Shown piece after piece: positions 56,478-64,000 of a stretch of DNA of 64,000 nucleotides. The notes below the pieces were generated by a model. That model was not told the origin of the DNA. It ran no database searches and saw only the letters and a list, made by a program, of their open reading frames with translations. The position numbers and the translations under genes are program-made. Source of the DNA: an uncultured bacterium (GTDB taxonomy: Bacteria; Bacteroidota; Bacteroidia; Bacteroidales; Marinifilaceae); contig CAJMSX010000015.1 of NCBI GenBank assembly GCA_905216195.1, forward strand, positions 1-64,000, read 5' to 3'. Within the stretch, counting starts at the first letter, position 1. Each line of letters opens with the position of its first letter.

Positions 56478-57497
56478 TCAATATATTCTTTGCCGGTTCA
56501 ATGCCCGGTGATAGGCTGCCGCATGCCGGTTATGCTCTCTCAACGTGGCTGAAAAGGAATGCGAGCCGGAAAAATCGCTTTTGGCACAAAAGAACATATA
56601 CTGGTGGCGCTGATAATTCAATACGGCATCGATCACCCGGATAGCAGGCAGACGGACGGGGCCAGGAGGAAGACCTGTATATTTATAGGTGTTATAAGGG
56701 GAATCTATTGCCAGGTGTTTGTCCAACACCCGCTTGATGGAAAAATCCCCCCAGGCGAATTTCAGGGTGGGACAGGCTTCCAGTTTCCAGTTTCTCTTCA
56801 AGCGGTTGACGTAAACTCCCGCGATGACTGCATATTCTTCCGGTAAGGTTGTCTCTTCTTCCACAATGGAGGCCAGAATCATGACTTCAACCGGAGAAAG
56901 ACCGGCTTGAGCGGCCTTTTCCAATCGGGATGAATTCCAGAATTTTCCGTATTCTTTTTTCATTCTTTTCATAAATTCCCCGGCAGAAATACCCCAGTAG
57001 ATCTGATAGGTGTTGGGTATAAATATACCGGCGATATTTTCCGGGGTAAATCCCAGGCTTTTCGTAAAAGCCGTATCCCGGGCGAGACGCATGATTTCTG
57101 TGGAATCTACATTCAATTGCCGGGCTGCCGTTCCGGCCAACTGTTCCAGGGTGCGGATATTATTGAATGTAAAATGCACCGGAAGCTGATTCCCGGCACG
57201 TAGCATATTCACCAATGCATTGTTGCTGCTTTTATCAGGAATGCGGTATCTTCCGGGTTTAATAGCGGCAGGATATTTTTTCAATTCGGCCACCTTCCGA
57301 AACGTATGGACATTACGGAGATAGCCTTTTGCTGTGAGACTTTCCACGATTTGTGCGAAGGAATCTCCCTTTTGGATAAAAAAAATCCCGTCGTCTTTTA
57401 CGGTCGTATTAGGCCAATACACGGCATAATAAGCCCCTCCGGCCAAAAACAAAAAGAAGGCCAGTAAAATCCCCGATAAAAAAACGATCTTTTTCAT
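56478..57497 (-). CDS. mltG: Endolytic murein transglycosylase MltG
   Basis: 339 aa. N-terminal anchor (IVFLSGILLAFFLFLAGGAYYAVYW), then a LysM-like domain and the YceG catalytic domain. Catalytic Glu is in LASIVEEETTLPEEYAVIAG, followed by VYVNRLKRNWKLEACPT and YNTYKYTGLPPGPVRLPAIR. It cuts nascent glycan strands and sets their length. Follows the nucleoid-associated protein gene by 11 bp. Confidence 0.95.
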   Translation of the reverse strand: MKKIVFLSGILLAFFLFLAGGAYYAVYWPNTTVKDDGIFFIQKGDSFAQIVESLTAKGYLRNVHTFRKVAELKKYPAAIKPGRYRIPDKSSNNALVNMLRAGNQLPVHFTFNNIRTLEQLAGTAARQLNVDSTEIMRLARDTAFTKSLGFTPENIAGIFIPNTYQIYWGISAGEFMKRMKKEYGKFWNSSRLEKAAQAGLSPVEVMILASIVEEETTLPEEYAVIAGVYVNRLKRNWKLEACPTLKFAWGDFSIKRVLDKHLAIDSPYNTYKYTGLPPGPVRLPAIRVIDAVLNYQRHQYMFFCAKSDFSGSHSFSATLREHNRHAAAYHRALNRQRIY

Positions 57498-57508
57498 CCT
57501 GTTTCCCG

Positions 57509-58555
57509 TTATTCCTCTTCCCGGAAAAAGAGTTTGTAATAATTCATATCCCGGGCCGTGTCGTAGCCTTTCTCCAGGTATTTCCGTTGTCCGTGTATGT
57601 ATACATGGAAATTTTTATCCAGTTTCAATACATGCCTGAAATATTTTTTTTCGTCTTTAACGGCGAAATCGGATATTGGAAAGGAATCCTGTAAAGGCAT
57701 CTCTTTTTCAGCTTCGTATTGTTTCCGAAAATCTTCAAAAGCCCGGATCACTTCCGGTTCCCGCACCACTTCTTCCTTAAACCGGTCTTCGGAAAACACA
57801 TCCGCCTCTTTGAAGAAATTAATCGAACGGTTCAGCATATCGATCTGATCGGCCCGGGGTACGTCGTTCTCCTTATTGTAAATATCTTTCACAAAATCTT
57901 TACACAAATTCAGATATTGGGTGGTTTGAAAATAGCTGTCGTTGGAAGGTTGTACCCCCAAAAAATCGGTTGTCCAGTATACTGCTTCTTTAAAATTCGT
58001 CTTATCTAAAACCGCTGCTTTATAACCGTTTTCCGGAAATACATTAAATATGAGACAAGCCTTGTCCAGTTTTTTTATGTTGATACCGGATTCCTGCTGT
58101 AATTCATACGTATTCCGGTTCAGGATAATTTTCAAAAAGGTATCCTTGGTTTCCGATTTAAAAATCCCGATAGCATCGCAAACTCCTTCTTCCACCAGGC
58201 AATTTTTAAAATAAACCACATACAATTCTCCGGGTTTTATATTCGGATTATTGGATTGTTCGAACAAATGGCCGGCTATTTCCACCGATTTATCATAGAA
58301 TTCTCCCGGTTCGGCAAAGACCCTGTTAACGGCCTCATACATCGGATTATTCCTTAATTCTCCTTCATAGGCGGTAAAATTGTAAAAAGCATCTTTTTTA
58401 AAAGGCGCAAGAAAGTAGTTTTTCAACAACTGAAGTACGTCCGGATCTTCCGGTAAAAAACAGGCTCCGGATACCCTCAATTCTCCACCTTCGTATTTAT
58501 TGCCGATGTGGTGAATGACAATATTATCGATTTCACAGTTTTCAAAATTGATCAT
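57509..58555 (-). CDS. Nucleoid-associated protein (NdpA/YejK-like)
   Basis: 348 aa. Matches the 37-kDa nucleoid-associated protein family (NdpA superfamily): starts FENCEIDNIVIHHIGNK, then LKNYFLAPFKKDAFYNFTAY and ELYVVYFKNCLVEEGVCDAIGIFK with LIFNVFPENGYKAAVLD. DNA-binding protein of unclear role. Lies between the DUF3078-like gene (6 bp) and mltG. Confidence 0.85.
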   Translation of the reverse strand: MINFENCEIDNIVIHHIGNKYEGGELRVSGACFLPEDPDVLQLLKNYFLAPFKKDAFYNFTAYEGELRNNPMYEAVNRVFAEPGEFYDKSVEIAGHLFEQSNNPNIKPGELYVVYFKNCLVEEGVCDAIGIFKSETKDTFLKIILNRNTYELQQESGINIKKLDKACLIFNVFPENGYKAAVLDKTNFKEAVYWTTDFLGVQPSNDSYFQTTQYLNLCKDFVKDIYNKENDVPRADQIDMLNRSINFFKEADVFSEDRFKEEVVREPEVIRAFEDFRKQYEAEKEMPLQDSFPISDFAVKDEKKYFRHVLKLDKNFHVYIHGQRKYLEKGYDTARDMNYYKLFFREEE

Positions 58556-58561
58556 AATGCG

Positions 58562-60154
58562 TTAAAATCTGAAATTAACTCCTAAATTTAAATTTTCCTT
58601 GAATTGTAATTTCTTCGAATAATTCTGGTCATAAACGACGTTCGTATAGATGGAAGCCCGCATAAAATAGTTGATTTTAAAATCGATCTGTACTTTCCAG
58701 TCTGCTGTAAAACGCTGTGCCGAATTATAATAACTGCTGAACATGATGAGTTCGTTCCGCACATTAACAATCTTCCACAGTTGGAATTTATTTCTCAGTT
58801 CGACCCGGGCACCCGCATCTCCTTTGGATTTTTTTCCTGCATCCACTCCGTAACGAGTCGGGTCTATGCTGGAAGTATCCCTCACATACGTCCATTTCCC
58901 GGCGATGGGCGATAAATAGAGCGAAAAATCATTGTTGGGTTTATAATCGAGACCGACAGATACGGTGAAGTAAGCCGGAGACATAAAATTTCCCACCAGT
59001 TTTTTTTCGTTATCGGAATATTCGAACGAGTTGAAAATCATGGTTTGTATATTCAATTGTCCCGTATAAAACCAATGTTTATAAGCTTGTAATCCCAATT
59101 TGGAATTCAACTCGAGCCGTTCTTCATTTTTTCTCAAATCTTCATTTCCGCTTTGGAGAAATCCCAGGCGATAGTGCAGGAAATTCTCCCAACTGGTCTT
59201 ATTTTTGTTGTAATTCAAAAAATACCGCACATTGGTCAAAAGAGAGAGGGAATTTTCACCCCCGCTCGCCCAGTTCGCCAGATATCCCTGTCCCAGTGCG
59301 ACTTCGACTTCCGAATAATAAGTCCAGTGTCTCCGGCGTAACATGCCGGGATGCACCTTTCCGAGCTCATAGTAATTGCTGTCCATTTCATAGGACAACA
59401 GATGTTTTTTAGTTTCCGTTACCGACACATTTTTATTCTGATACACGTCGTCGTCTACATAAACCCGGATATTATTTCCCGGAGGCACAACCTGTATCCA
59501 GGTGCCTATCGAATCTCCCGCCTTATTGACCGCCCAGAAGCGGTAATAATCTTCCCGTCCGTTGTTAATCCAAAACCGGATGGAATTATCCGCGGCATTC
59601 AATATCTCGAGCAATACGGAATCCCGGCTGATTTCTTTCAGCCATTGATAATTGGAATCCTGACGGATATAGGAAGCCAAGACTTCCAGATCCGTATTCA
59701 TATACGATTGGAAGTCCCGGGCCAGGAGGCGCTGGTTCCGGGAATACAACTCCACACTGTCATAGGTAATCTGCCGTTCTATGGTACGCAAGGCATCTTC
59801 CCGCCGGCCTGTAGAATGGATGTAATCCCGCAGATAACGGACCATTTTCTTTAAGCTGTCGTTTTCAGCATATTGGATCAGCGTATTCAAGGCTTCATTC
59901 ACTTTCCGGTCGGCATAAGGGGAGTGTTTCAAATTTTGAATCGTATACCGCACCGCCGGGTTATCGATGTGACTGTTGTTCAACACTCTTTTCAAGGCCG
60001 ATAAATCGGTTGGAATATAGTTGACCGGAAGGGGAAGGGGACGTAAGGGCAAAACTTTAATCTCCATCACTTCAGGATACAGCAACTGCGCATAAGTCAC
60101 CCTCATACCCGCTAAAATAAGAACAGAAAAGATGATAATCCTCTTCATAGTCAA
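58562..60154 (-). CDS. DUF3078-like outer-membrane protein
   Basis: 530 aa, signal peptide (MKRIIIFSVLILAGMRVTYAQ). The first half is alpha-rich; from about 270 it is beta-rich (SEVEVALGQGYLANWASGGE, SLSLLTNVRYFLNYNKNKTSW, YFTVSVGLDYKPNNDFSLYL) and ends LNLGVNFRF with a terminal Phe, as in outer-membrane barrels. WASGGENSLS is the hallmark I associate with DUF3078. The function is not known to me. Confidence 0.75.
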   Translation of the reverse strand: MTMKRIIIFSVLILAGMRVTYAQLLYPEVMEIKVLPLRPLPLPVNYIPTDLSALKRVLNNSHIDNPAVRYTIQNLKHSPYADRKVNEALNTLIQYAENDSLKKMVRYLRDYIHSTGRREDALRTIERQITYDSVELYSRNQRLLARDFQSYMNTDLEVLASYIRQDSNYQWLKEISRDSVLLEILNAADNSIRFWINNGREDYYRFWAVNKAGDSIGTWIQVVPPGNNIRVYVDDDVYQNKNVSVTETKKHLLSYEMDSNYYELGKVHPGMLRRRHWTYYSEVEVALGQGYLANWASGGENSLSLLTNVRYFLNYNKNKTSWENFLHYRLGFLQSGNEDLRKNEERLELNSKLGLQAYKHWFYTGQLNIQTMIFNSFEYSDNEKKLVGNFMSPAYFTVSVGLDYKPNNDFSLYLSPIAGKWTYVRDTSSIDPTRYGVDAGKKSKGDAGARVELRNKFQLWKIVNVRNELIMFSSYYNSAQRFTADWKVQIDFKINYFMRASIYTNVVYDQNYSKKLQFKENLNLGVNFRF

Positions 60155-60168
60155 AGCGTTATAACGGT

Positions 60169-60990
60169 TTACTTAAAAGGAGAATCCGGCTCTTTAGCCA
60201 TATGGGAATACGTTAGCCTTTCTACCAGAGAGGGCAACCATTTACTCAGGAAAACCGTCAATTTGCCTTCTACGAAAGTCATGATAATTTCTCTTTTCTT
60301 TTTTTGTAATCCTCGGAGAATGATAGCCGCACAGGTTTCAGCCGACATCATTTTATTTTCGTTCCGGGGACTTTCGCCCTGAGCTTGTCCGGTTCCGGTC
60401 AAGGCCGTTTTCCGGATATTGGAAGCCGTAAAACCCGGTGCGGCAACTAAAACATGTAATCCTTTCTTCAGATTTTCCACCCGGACGCTATTTAAAAATC
60501 CGCGGACGGCAAACTTACTGGCCGAATACCCGGTACGTCCGGGTAAACCGACAAAACCGGCAATGGAAATGACGCCGACCAGACTGCCACGGCTCTCCAA
60601 CAGATGGGGCAGAGCGTATTTGGTACAATATACCGTGCCCCAGAAATTTACGTCCATGACCTTCCGAAGCACCTCCGTATCCAGTTCCTCCAGTAAGGCC
60701 CGCATCGAGATGCCCGCATTATTGATCAGGACATCGAGACGTCCGAAATATTTTACCGTTTGCCCGATTAATTCTTTACAAGCCAACTCGCAGGTAACGT
60801 CCGTCGGGACCGAAATAACGTCCGTACCGGAAGCTTTCAGTTCTTTCTCCAGCTTTAATAATTCTTCCGTATTCCGGGCTGCCATGGAAATTTTAGCTCC
60901 TTGTCCAGCCAGAGCGTATACCAACGCTTTACCGATGCCGGAGGAAGCCCCGGTAACGAGGACTACTTTATCCTGTAAGAGATTACGCAT
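60169..60990 (-). CDS. Short-chain dehydrogenase/reductase
   Basis: 273 aa. Cofactor loop VLVTGASSGIGKALVYALA, NNAG motif in VLINNAGISMRALLEEL, and catalytic Ser/Tyr/Lys in ISIAGFVGLPGRTGYSASKFAVRGFLNS (YSASK). The C-terminal extension (RGLQKKKREIIMTFVEGKLTVFLSKWLPSLVERL) suggests membrane association, as in DHRS7/YqjQ-like enzymes. Substrate unknown. A -7 element TATATTTG lies upstream on the minus strand (61038-61031). Confidence 0.92.
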   Translation of the reverse strand: MRNLLQDKVVLVTGASSGIGKALVYALAGQGAKISMAARNTEELLKLEKELKASGTDVISVPTDVTCELACKELIGQTVKYFGRLDVLINNAGISMRALLEELDTEVLRKVMDVNFWGTVYCTKYALPHLLESRGSLVGVISIAGFVGLPGRTGYSASKFAVRGFLNSVRVENLKKGLHVLVAAPGFTASNIRKTALTGTGQAQGESPRNENKMMSAETCAAIILRGLQKKKREIIMTFVEGKLTVFLSKWLPSLVERLTYSHMAKEPDSPFK

Positions 60991-61030
60991 TTTCTATTTA
61001 AAAATTTTATAGGCCGTTTCTATCGTTTTG

Positions 61031-61038
61031 CAAATATA
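61031..61038 (-). promoter_or_regulatory. Probable -7 element of the SDR gene promoter
   Basis: TATATTTG on the minus strand, about 40 bp upstream of the ATG at 60990, matches TAnnTTTG. No TTG at the expected -33 distance. Confidence 0.4.
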
Positions 61039-61154
61039 ATAATTTCTCGCTTTAATTTATCGCTCGGAGCTAGCAAGTTCTTGAAGTTTTACCCTCCAAG
61101 TATCCCAATGCATTTGTCCTATAATTTATATTATGATAAGTTATAGAATCAGGA

Positions 61155-61179
61155 AAAAAGGGGAGGTTTTCCCCTTTTT
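61155..61179 (-). terminator. Terminator after the TPR protein gene
   Basis: AAAAAGGGGA pairs with TCCCCTTTTT across a loop of a few bases; A-run on the left gives the T-run needed on the minus strand. It lies 6 bp beyond the TPR protein stop. Confidence 0.75.
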
Positions 61180-61184
61180 CTCTT

Positions 61185-62351
61185 TTATTGCATGTTCTGC
61201 AGTTCTTTTTCCGTCTCGTCGTATTTTTGCTGATATTTCGGGTCGATATTTCTCAGCTTGAAATACAAGGCTTTCAGCGTTTCCAGCGTACTTTTTTCTT
61301 TGGGGTTCAATTCTTTGGCTTTTTCGAAATACGGGATAACGGAAGCGTATCCGGCATATACTTTTTCCATACCTTTATTGTATTCGTCTGCGTCGGCAAT
61401 GTTATAGACTTCGTTGTGAAGGTTGATCACTTCGGTCAGTTTGATATTGCCGAGGTTGTACTGGGCGGCGAAATCCGTCGGATCGAGACTGAGGGCTTTT
61501 TCGTACATTTCGGTAGCTTTATCGTATTCTTTGAGTTTTTCGAACAAAGAACCTTTCGCCCTATAGAAGGAGGCGTTGTTGGGATCTTGCTGGATAGCGG
61601 CGTCCAGGTATTTTTCCGCTTTCTGGGGTTCTCCTCCCAACAGGTAGTAATTAATCAGTTCTACCAGCATATTGGCATCATTGGGGAATAATTCATATCC
61701 TTTGTGCAAATATTGGACGGCTTCTTCTTCTTTTCCCTGTTCTTTCAAAATATTGGCCAGCATGGCATAGGTTCTGGCCGGTTCATAGTTGTATTTCAGG
61801 GATTCTTTGTAGTATTTTTCAGCTTCGGCCAATTCGCCGGCTTTTTGTGCAGCGATAGCGGTATTGAAAATAATAGCCGTATCCACGGTCGTAGAATTCA
61901 CCAACGGGGAGTTTTCGATTTCCAGTACCCGTTTGAAAGCGATCATGGAATTTTTAAAATCTCCGGCATTATAGTATTCCACAGCTTTATTTGTAAAATC
62001 TATAATGAGGTTATCATACTGGGTTTTCAGCTTTTTATTGAATTTATTTTTCGCATCGTATTGCTGTACTTTCTGATAAGCGTCCCAAGCTACATCGAGG
62101 GCATTGGGGTCCAGATTCTTATAATCTTTCAGTATACTTTCGAAAATTGCTTGATAAATCTGACCCTTCACAAAATAAGATTTGGCATCGGTAGCGCAAT
62201 TTTCGTGTTTAATGGCTTCGTCTATCAGCTTTTTAGCTTCATCCAGTTTCCCGGAACTCAAGTAGCTCGATGCTTGTGCCACTTTTCCCTTCTGTGCGTA
62301 TGTCAGAGTTGCACAAAAAAGTAAAACCATAATAAAAGTTAATTTTCTCAT
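61185..62351 (-). CDS. Secreted tetratricopeptide-repeat protein
   Basis: 388 aa. Signal peptide (MRKLTFIMVLLFCATLTYAQ), then TPR units throughout: ALKYNYEPARTYAMLANILKEQGKEEEAVQYLHKGYELFPNDANMLV region shown by LANILKEQGKEEEAVQYLHK, NNASFYRAKGSLFEKLKEYD and KATEMYEKALSLDPTDFAAQ. Protein-interaction scaffold in the periplasm or outer membrane. Lies directly after gyrA (68 bp), a conserved gene order in Bacteroidetes; the functional link is unknown. Confidence 0.9.
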   Translation of the reverse strand: MRKLTFIMVLLFCATLTYAQKGKVAQASSYLSSGKLDEAKKLIDEAIKHENCATDAKSYFVKGQIYQAIFESILKDYKNLDPNALDVAWDAYQKVQQYDAKNKFNKKLKTQYDNLIIDFTNKAVEYYNAGDFKNSMIAFKRVLEIENSPLVNSTTVDTAIIFNTAIAAQKAGELAEAEKYYKESLKYNYEPARTYAMLANILKEQGKEEEAVQYLHKGYELFPNDANMLVELINYYLLGGEPQKAEKYLDAAIQQDPNNASFYRAKGSLFEKLKEYDKATEMYEKALSLDPTDFAAQYNLGNIKLTEVINLHNEVYNIADADEYNKGMEKVYAGYASVIPYFEKAKELNPKEKSTLETLKALYFKLRNIDPKYQQKYDETEKELQNMQ

Positions 62352-62419
62352 ACGTACAAGTTTAATTAAATTAATGTTTATTTTTCACGTAAAAAATGTG
62401 TTTATGTTTCATTTTTCTT

Positions 62420-64000
62420 TTACTTTTCCTCGGGATTCTCCTCTGTTTTTTCCATTTCCTCCGCCTCTTCCTCTTCTTCCCGGGTCGCGGAAACTTTGGC
62501 TACGGCTGCAATGGAATCTTCGTTTCTCAGGTTGATCAACCTTACTCCCTGTGTATTGCGTCCCATCAGTCGTAAAGAAGCTACTTCCAGGCGGATGGTC
62601 AGACCGGAACGGGTGATAATCATCAGGTGATCTTCATCCGTCACATCGATCAGAGAAATCAGGTTTCCGGTTTTTTCGGTCAGGTTAATGGTCTTCACTC
62701 CTTTCCCACCCCGGTTGGTGATGCGATAATCTTCTATATCGGATCGTTTGCCGTAGCCGTTTTCGGATACGACCAATACATTGGCTTTCCCGGGTTCTAC
62801 GCATATCATTCCGATAACTTCGTCCTGTTCGTCATTCAGGGTGATGGCCCGTACCCCGGAGGCCGTACGTCCCATGGGCCTGACTTTGGCTTCGGGGAAA
62901 CGGATCGCTTTACCGGATTTCACGGCAATCATAATGTCGTTTTCCCCGTTGGTCAGCTTGGCTTCCAGCAATTGATCGCCTTCTTTGATGGTGATTGCAT
63001 TTACGCCATTTTGTCTGGGCCGGGAATAAGCTTCCAAAGTGGTTTTTTTGATAATTCCCTTTTTGGAACAGAGCACGATGTAATTGCTGTTGATATAATC
63101 GGGGTCTTTCAAATCCAGCAAATTGATATAGGCTTTGACCTTGTCGTCGGGTTCTATATTGAGCAGGTTTTGTATGGCCCTTCCCTTCGATTGTTTAGTA
63201 CCTTCGGGTATATCGTATACTTTCAGCCAGAAACATTTTCCTTTTTCCGTGAAGAACAACATGGTATTGTGCATGGTAGCCATAATCATGTGTTCCAGGA
63301 AGTCTTCGTCCCGGGTAGCCGATCCTTTGGAACCGATTCCTCCGCGGTTTTGAACTTTGTATTCGGATAAGGGCGTACGTTTGATATACCCCATATGGGA
63401 AATGGTAATCACCATTTCTTCGTCTGCATAGAAATCTTCGGGATTGAATTCTTCCGAAGCGTATACGATATCCGTACGACGCTCATCTCCGTACAAATCC
63501 TTCATTTCCAGCAGTTCGTTCTTTATGATGCCCATTCTCAAATCCACGTTTTCCAAAATTTCTTTCAGCCGGGCAATTTGCTTTTCAATTTCTTCATATT
63601 CCGCTCTCAGCTTATCCTGTTCGAGCCCGGTCAGCTGTCTCAGACGCATATCTACAATAGCAGCTGCCTGCACGTCGGTCAAGCGGAAACGCTCTATCAG
63701 GGCATTTCTGGCTTCTTCGGGGGTTTTGGAAGCCCGGATCATGCGGATCACTTCATCGATATGGTCACAGGCGATGATTAAACCTTCCAGGATATGGGCC
63801 CGTTTTTCCGCCTGATTCAACTCGAAACGGGTACGCCTGATGACCACTTCATGCCGGTGTTCGACAAAATAATGAATCAATTCTTTCAAATTCAGCAATT
63901 TCGGCCGGCCGTGAACCAGAACGACGTTATTTACCCCGAAAGAGGTTTGTAAAGCCGTGTGTTTCAACAAGGTATTGAGTACGACATTTGAAATGGCATC
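62420..64000 (-). CDS. gyrA: DNA gyrase subunit A, C-terminal part (5' end outside window)
   Basis: The frame stays open to the window edge (DAISNVVLNTLLKHTALQTSF read from the last bases), so about 526 C-terminal residues are present. It covers the end of the breakage-reunion domain (HGRPKLLNLKELIHYFVEHR, RMIRASKTPEEARNALIERF, VDMRLRQLTGLEQ) and the six-bladed beta-pinwheel that wraps DNA. The GyrA-box region appears as VQNRGGIGSKGSATRDEDF, and repeat blades include ITNRGGKGVKTINLTEKTGN. Acidic tail at the end (REEEEEAEEMEKTEEN). Catalytic Tyr lies outside the window. Confidence 0.96.
   Translation of the reverse strand, partial: DAISNVVLNTLLKHTALQTSFGVNNVVLVHGRPKLLNLKELIHYFVEHRHEVVIRRTRFELNQAEKRAHILEGLIIACDHIDEVIRMIRASKTPEEARNALIERFRLTDVQAAAIVDMRLRQLTGLEQDKLRAEYEEIEKQIARLKEILENVDLRMGIIKNELLEMKDLYGDERRTDIVYASEEFNPEDFYADEEMVITISHMGYIKRTPLSEYKVQNRGGIGSKGSATRDEDFLEHMIMATMHNTMLFFTEKGKCFWLKVYDIPEGTKQSKGRAIQNLLNIEPDDKVKAYINLLDLKDPDYINSNYIVLCSKKGIIKKTTLEAYSRPRQNGVNAITIKEGDQLLEAKLTNGENDIMIAVKSGKAIRFPEAKVRPMGRTASGVRAITLNDEQDEVIGMICVEPGKANVLVVSENGYGKRSDIEDYRITNRGGKGVKTINLTEKTGNLISLIDVTDEDHLMIITRSGLTIRLEVASLRLMGRNTQGVRLINLRNEDSIAAVAKVSATREEEEEAEEMEKTEENPEEK

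Noticed and set aside
1..64000. CRISPR arrays, rRNA, tRNA and insertion sequences
   Set aside because: I looked for regularly spaced repeats, tRNA cloverleaf patterns and transposase motifs by eye and saw none. Only the single recombinase gene suggests mobility.

Overview
Organism. The window looks like a chromosomal segment of a Bacteroidales bacterium. The evidence is: promoters of the Bacteroidetes type (TTTG or TTG, a 19-20 bp spacer, then TAnnTTTG), the purH-mreBCD-mrdA-rodA order, a BioG-type biotin operon, FimA-like debris, an ECF sigma factor followed by an anti-sigma/beta-barrel protein, and gyrA followed by a secreted TPR protein. Odoribacteraceae (Odoribacter/Butyricimonas) is my best guess for the family, but that is inference.

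Layout. 1-6.3 kb: envelope and accessory genes (two small membrane proteins, an ORF6N protein, yaaA, ung, a TetR regulator, a GNAT fragment and a BatD-like protein). 6.5-15 kb: a large PPDK/PEP-synthase N-domain protein, then the biotin operon (small conserved protein, bioB-bioA-bioF-bioG-bioC; no bioD here) and a fimbrillin remnant. 15.1-19.9 kb: a Ca2+ P-type ATPase and two membrane or secreted proteins. 19.9-34.6 kb: a visibly AT-richer accessory island. 34.7-37.7 kb: histidine degradation (hutI-ftcD). 37.8-45.3 kb: rod-shape and elongasome operon with purH. 45.6-50.7 kb: small acidic protein, ECF sigma/anti-sigma-barrel pair, aminopeptidase P and an XRE regulator with six palindromic boxes. 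50.7-56.4 kb: uvrA-pyrK-pyrD and rpsF-rpsR-rplI. 56.5-64 kb: mltG, nucleoid-associated protein, a DUF3078-like outer-membrane protein, an SDR enzyme, a TPR protein and the 3' part of gyrA.

The island is the exciting part. It starts with a Bacteroides-type tyrosine recombinase. Directly after it, a 150-bp segment is bounded by an exact 20-bp inverted repeat, the arrangement of an invertible switch. A long, same-strand, largely overlapping gene run follows: JAMM isopeptidase, E2-like protein, 69-aa protein, ThiF/E1-like enzyme and a membrane/SH3 protein. Then comes a 37-aa peptide ending in a WCDHC motif, followed by a SPASM radical SAM enzyme, a cobalamin-binding radical SAM enzyme, a second SPASM enzyme, a YcaO enzyme, a third SPASM enzyme, an M42 aminopeptidase and two small ORFs. 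I read it as a ribosomally made, heavily modified peptide (RiPP) pathway joined to a ubiquitin-like activation/transfer/removal module, possibly under phase-variable control. I recognise every enzyme family, but I do not know this combination as a described system. No ubiquitin-like protein with a terminal Gly-Gly is visible, so the link between the two halves (conjugation, sulfur delivery or something else) is open.
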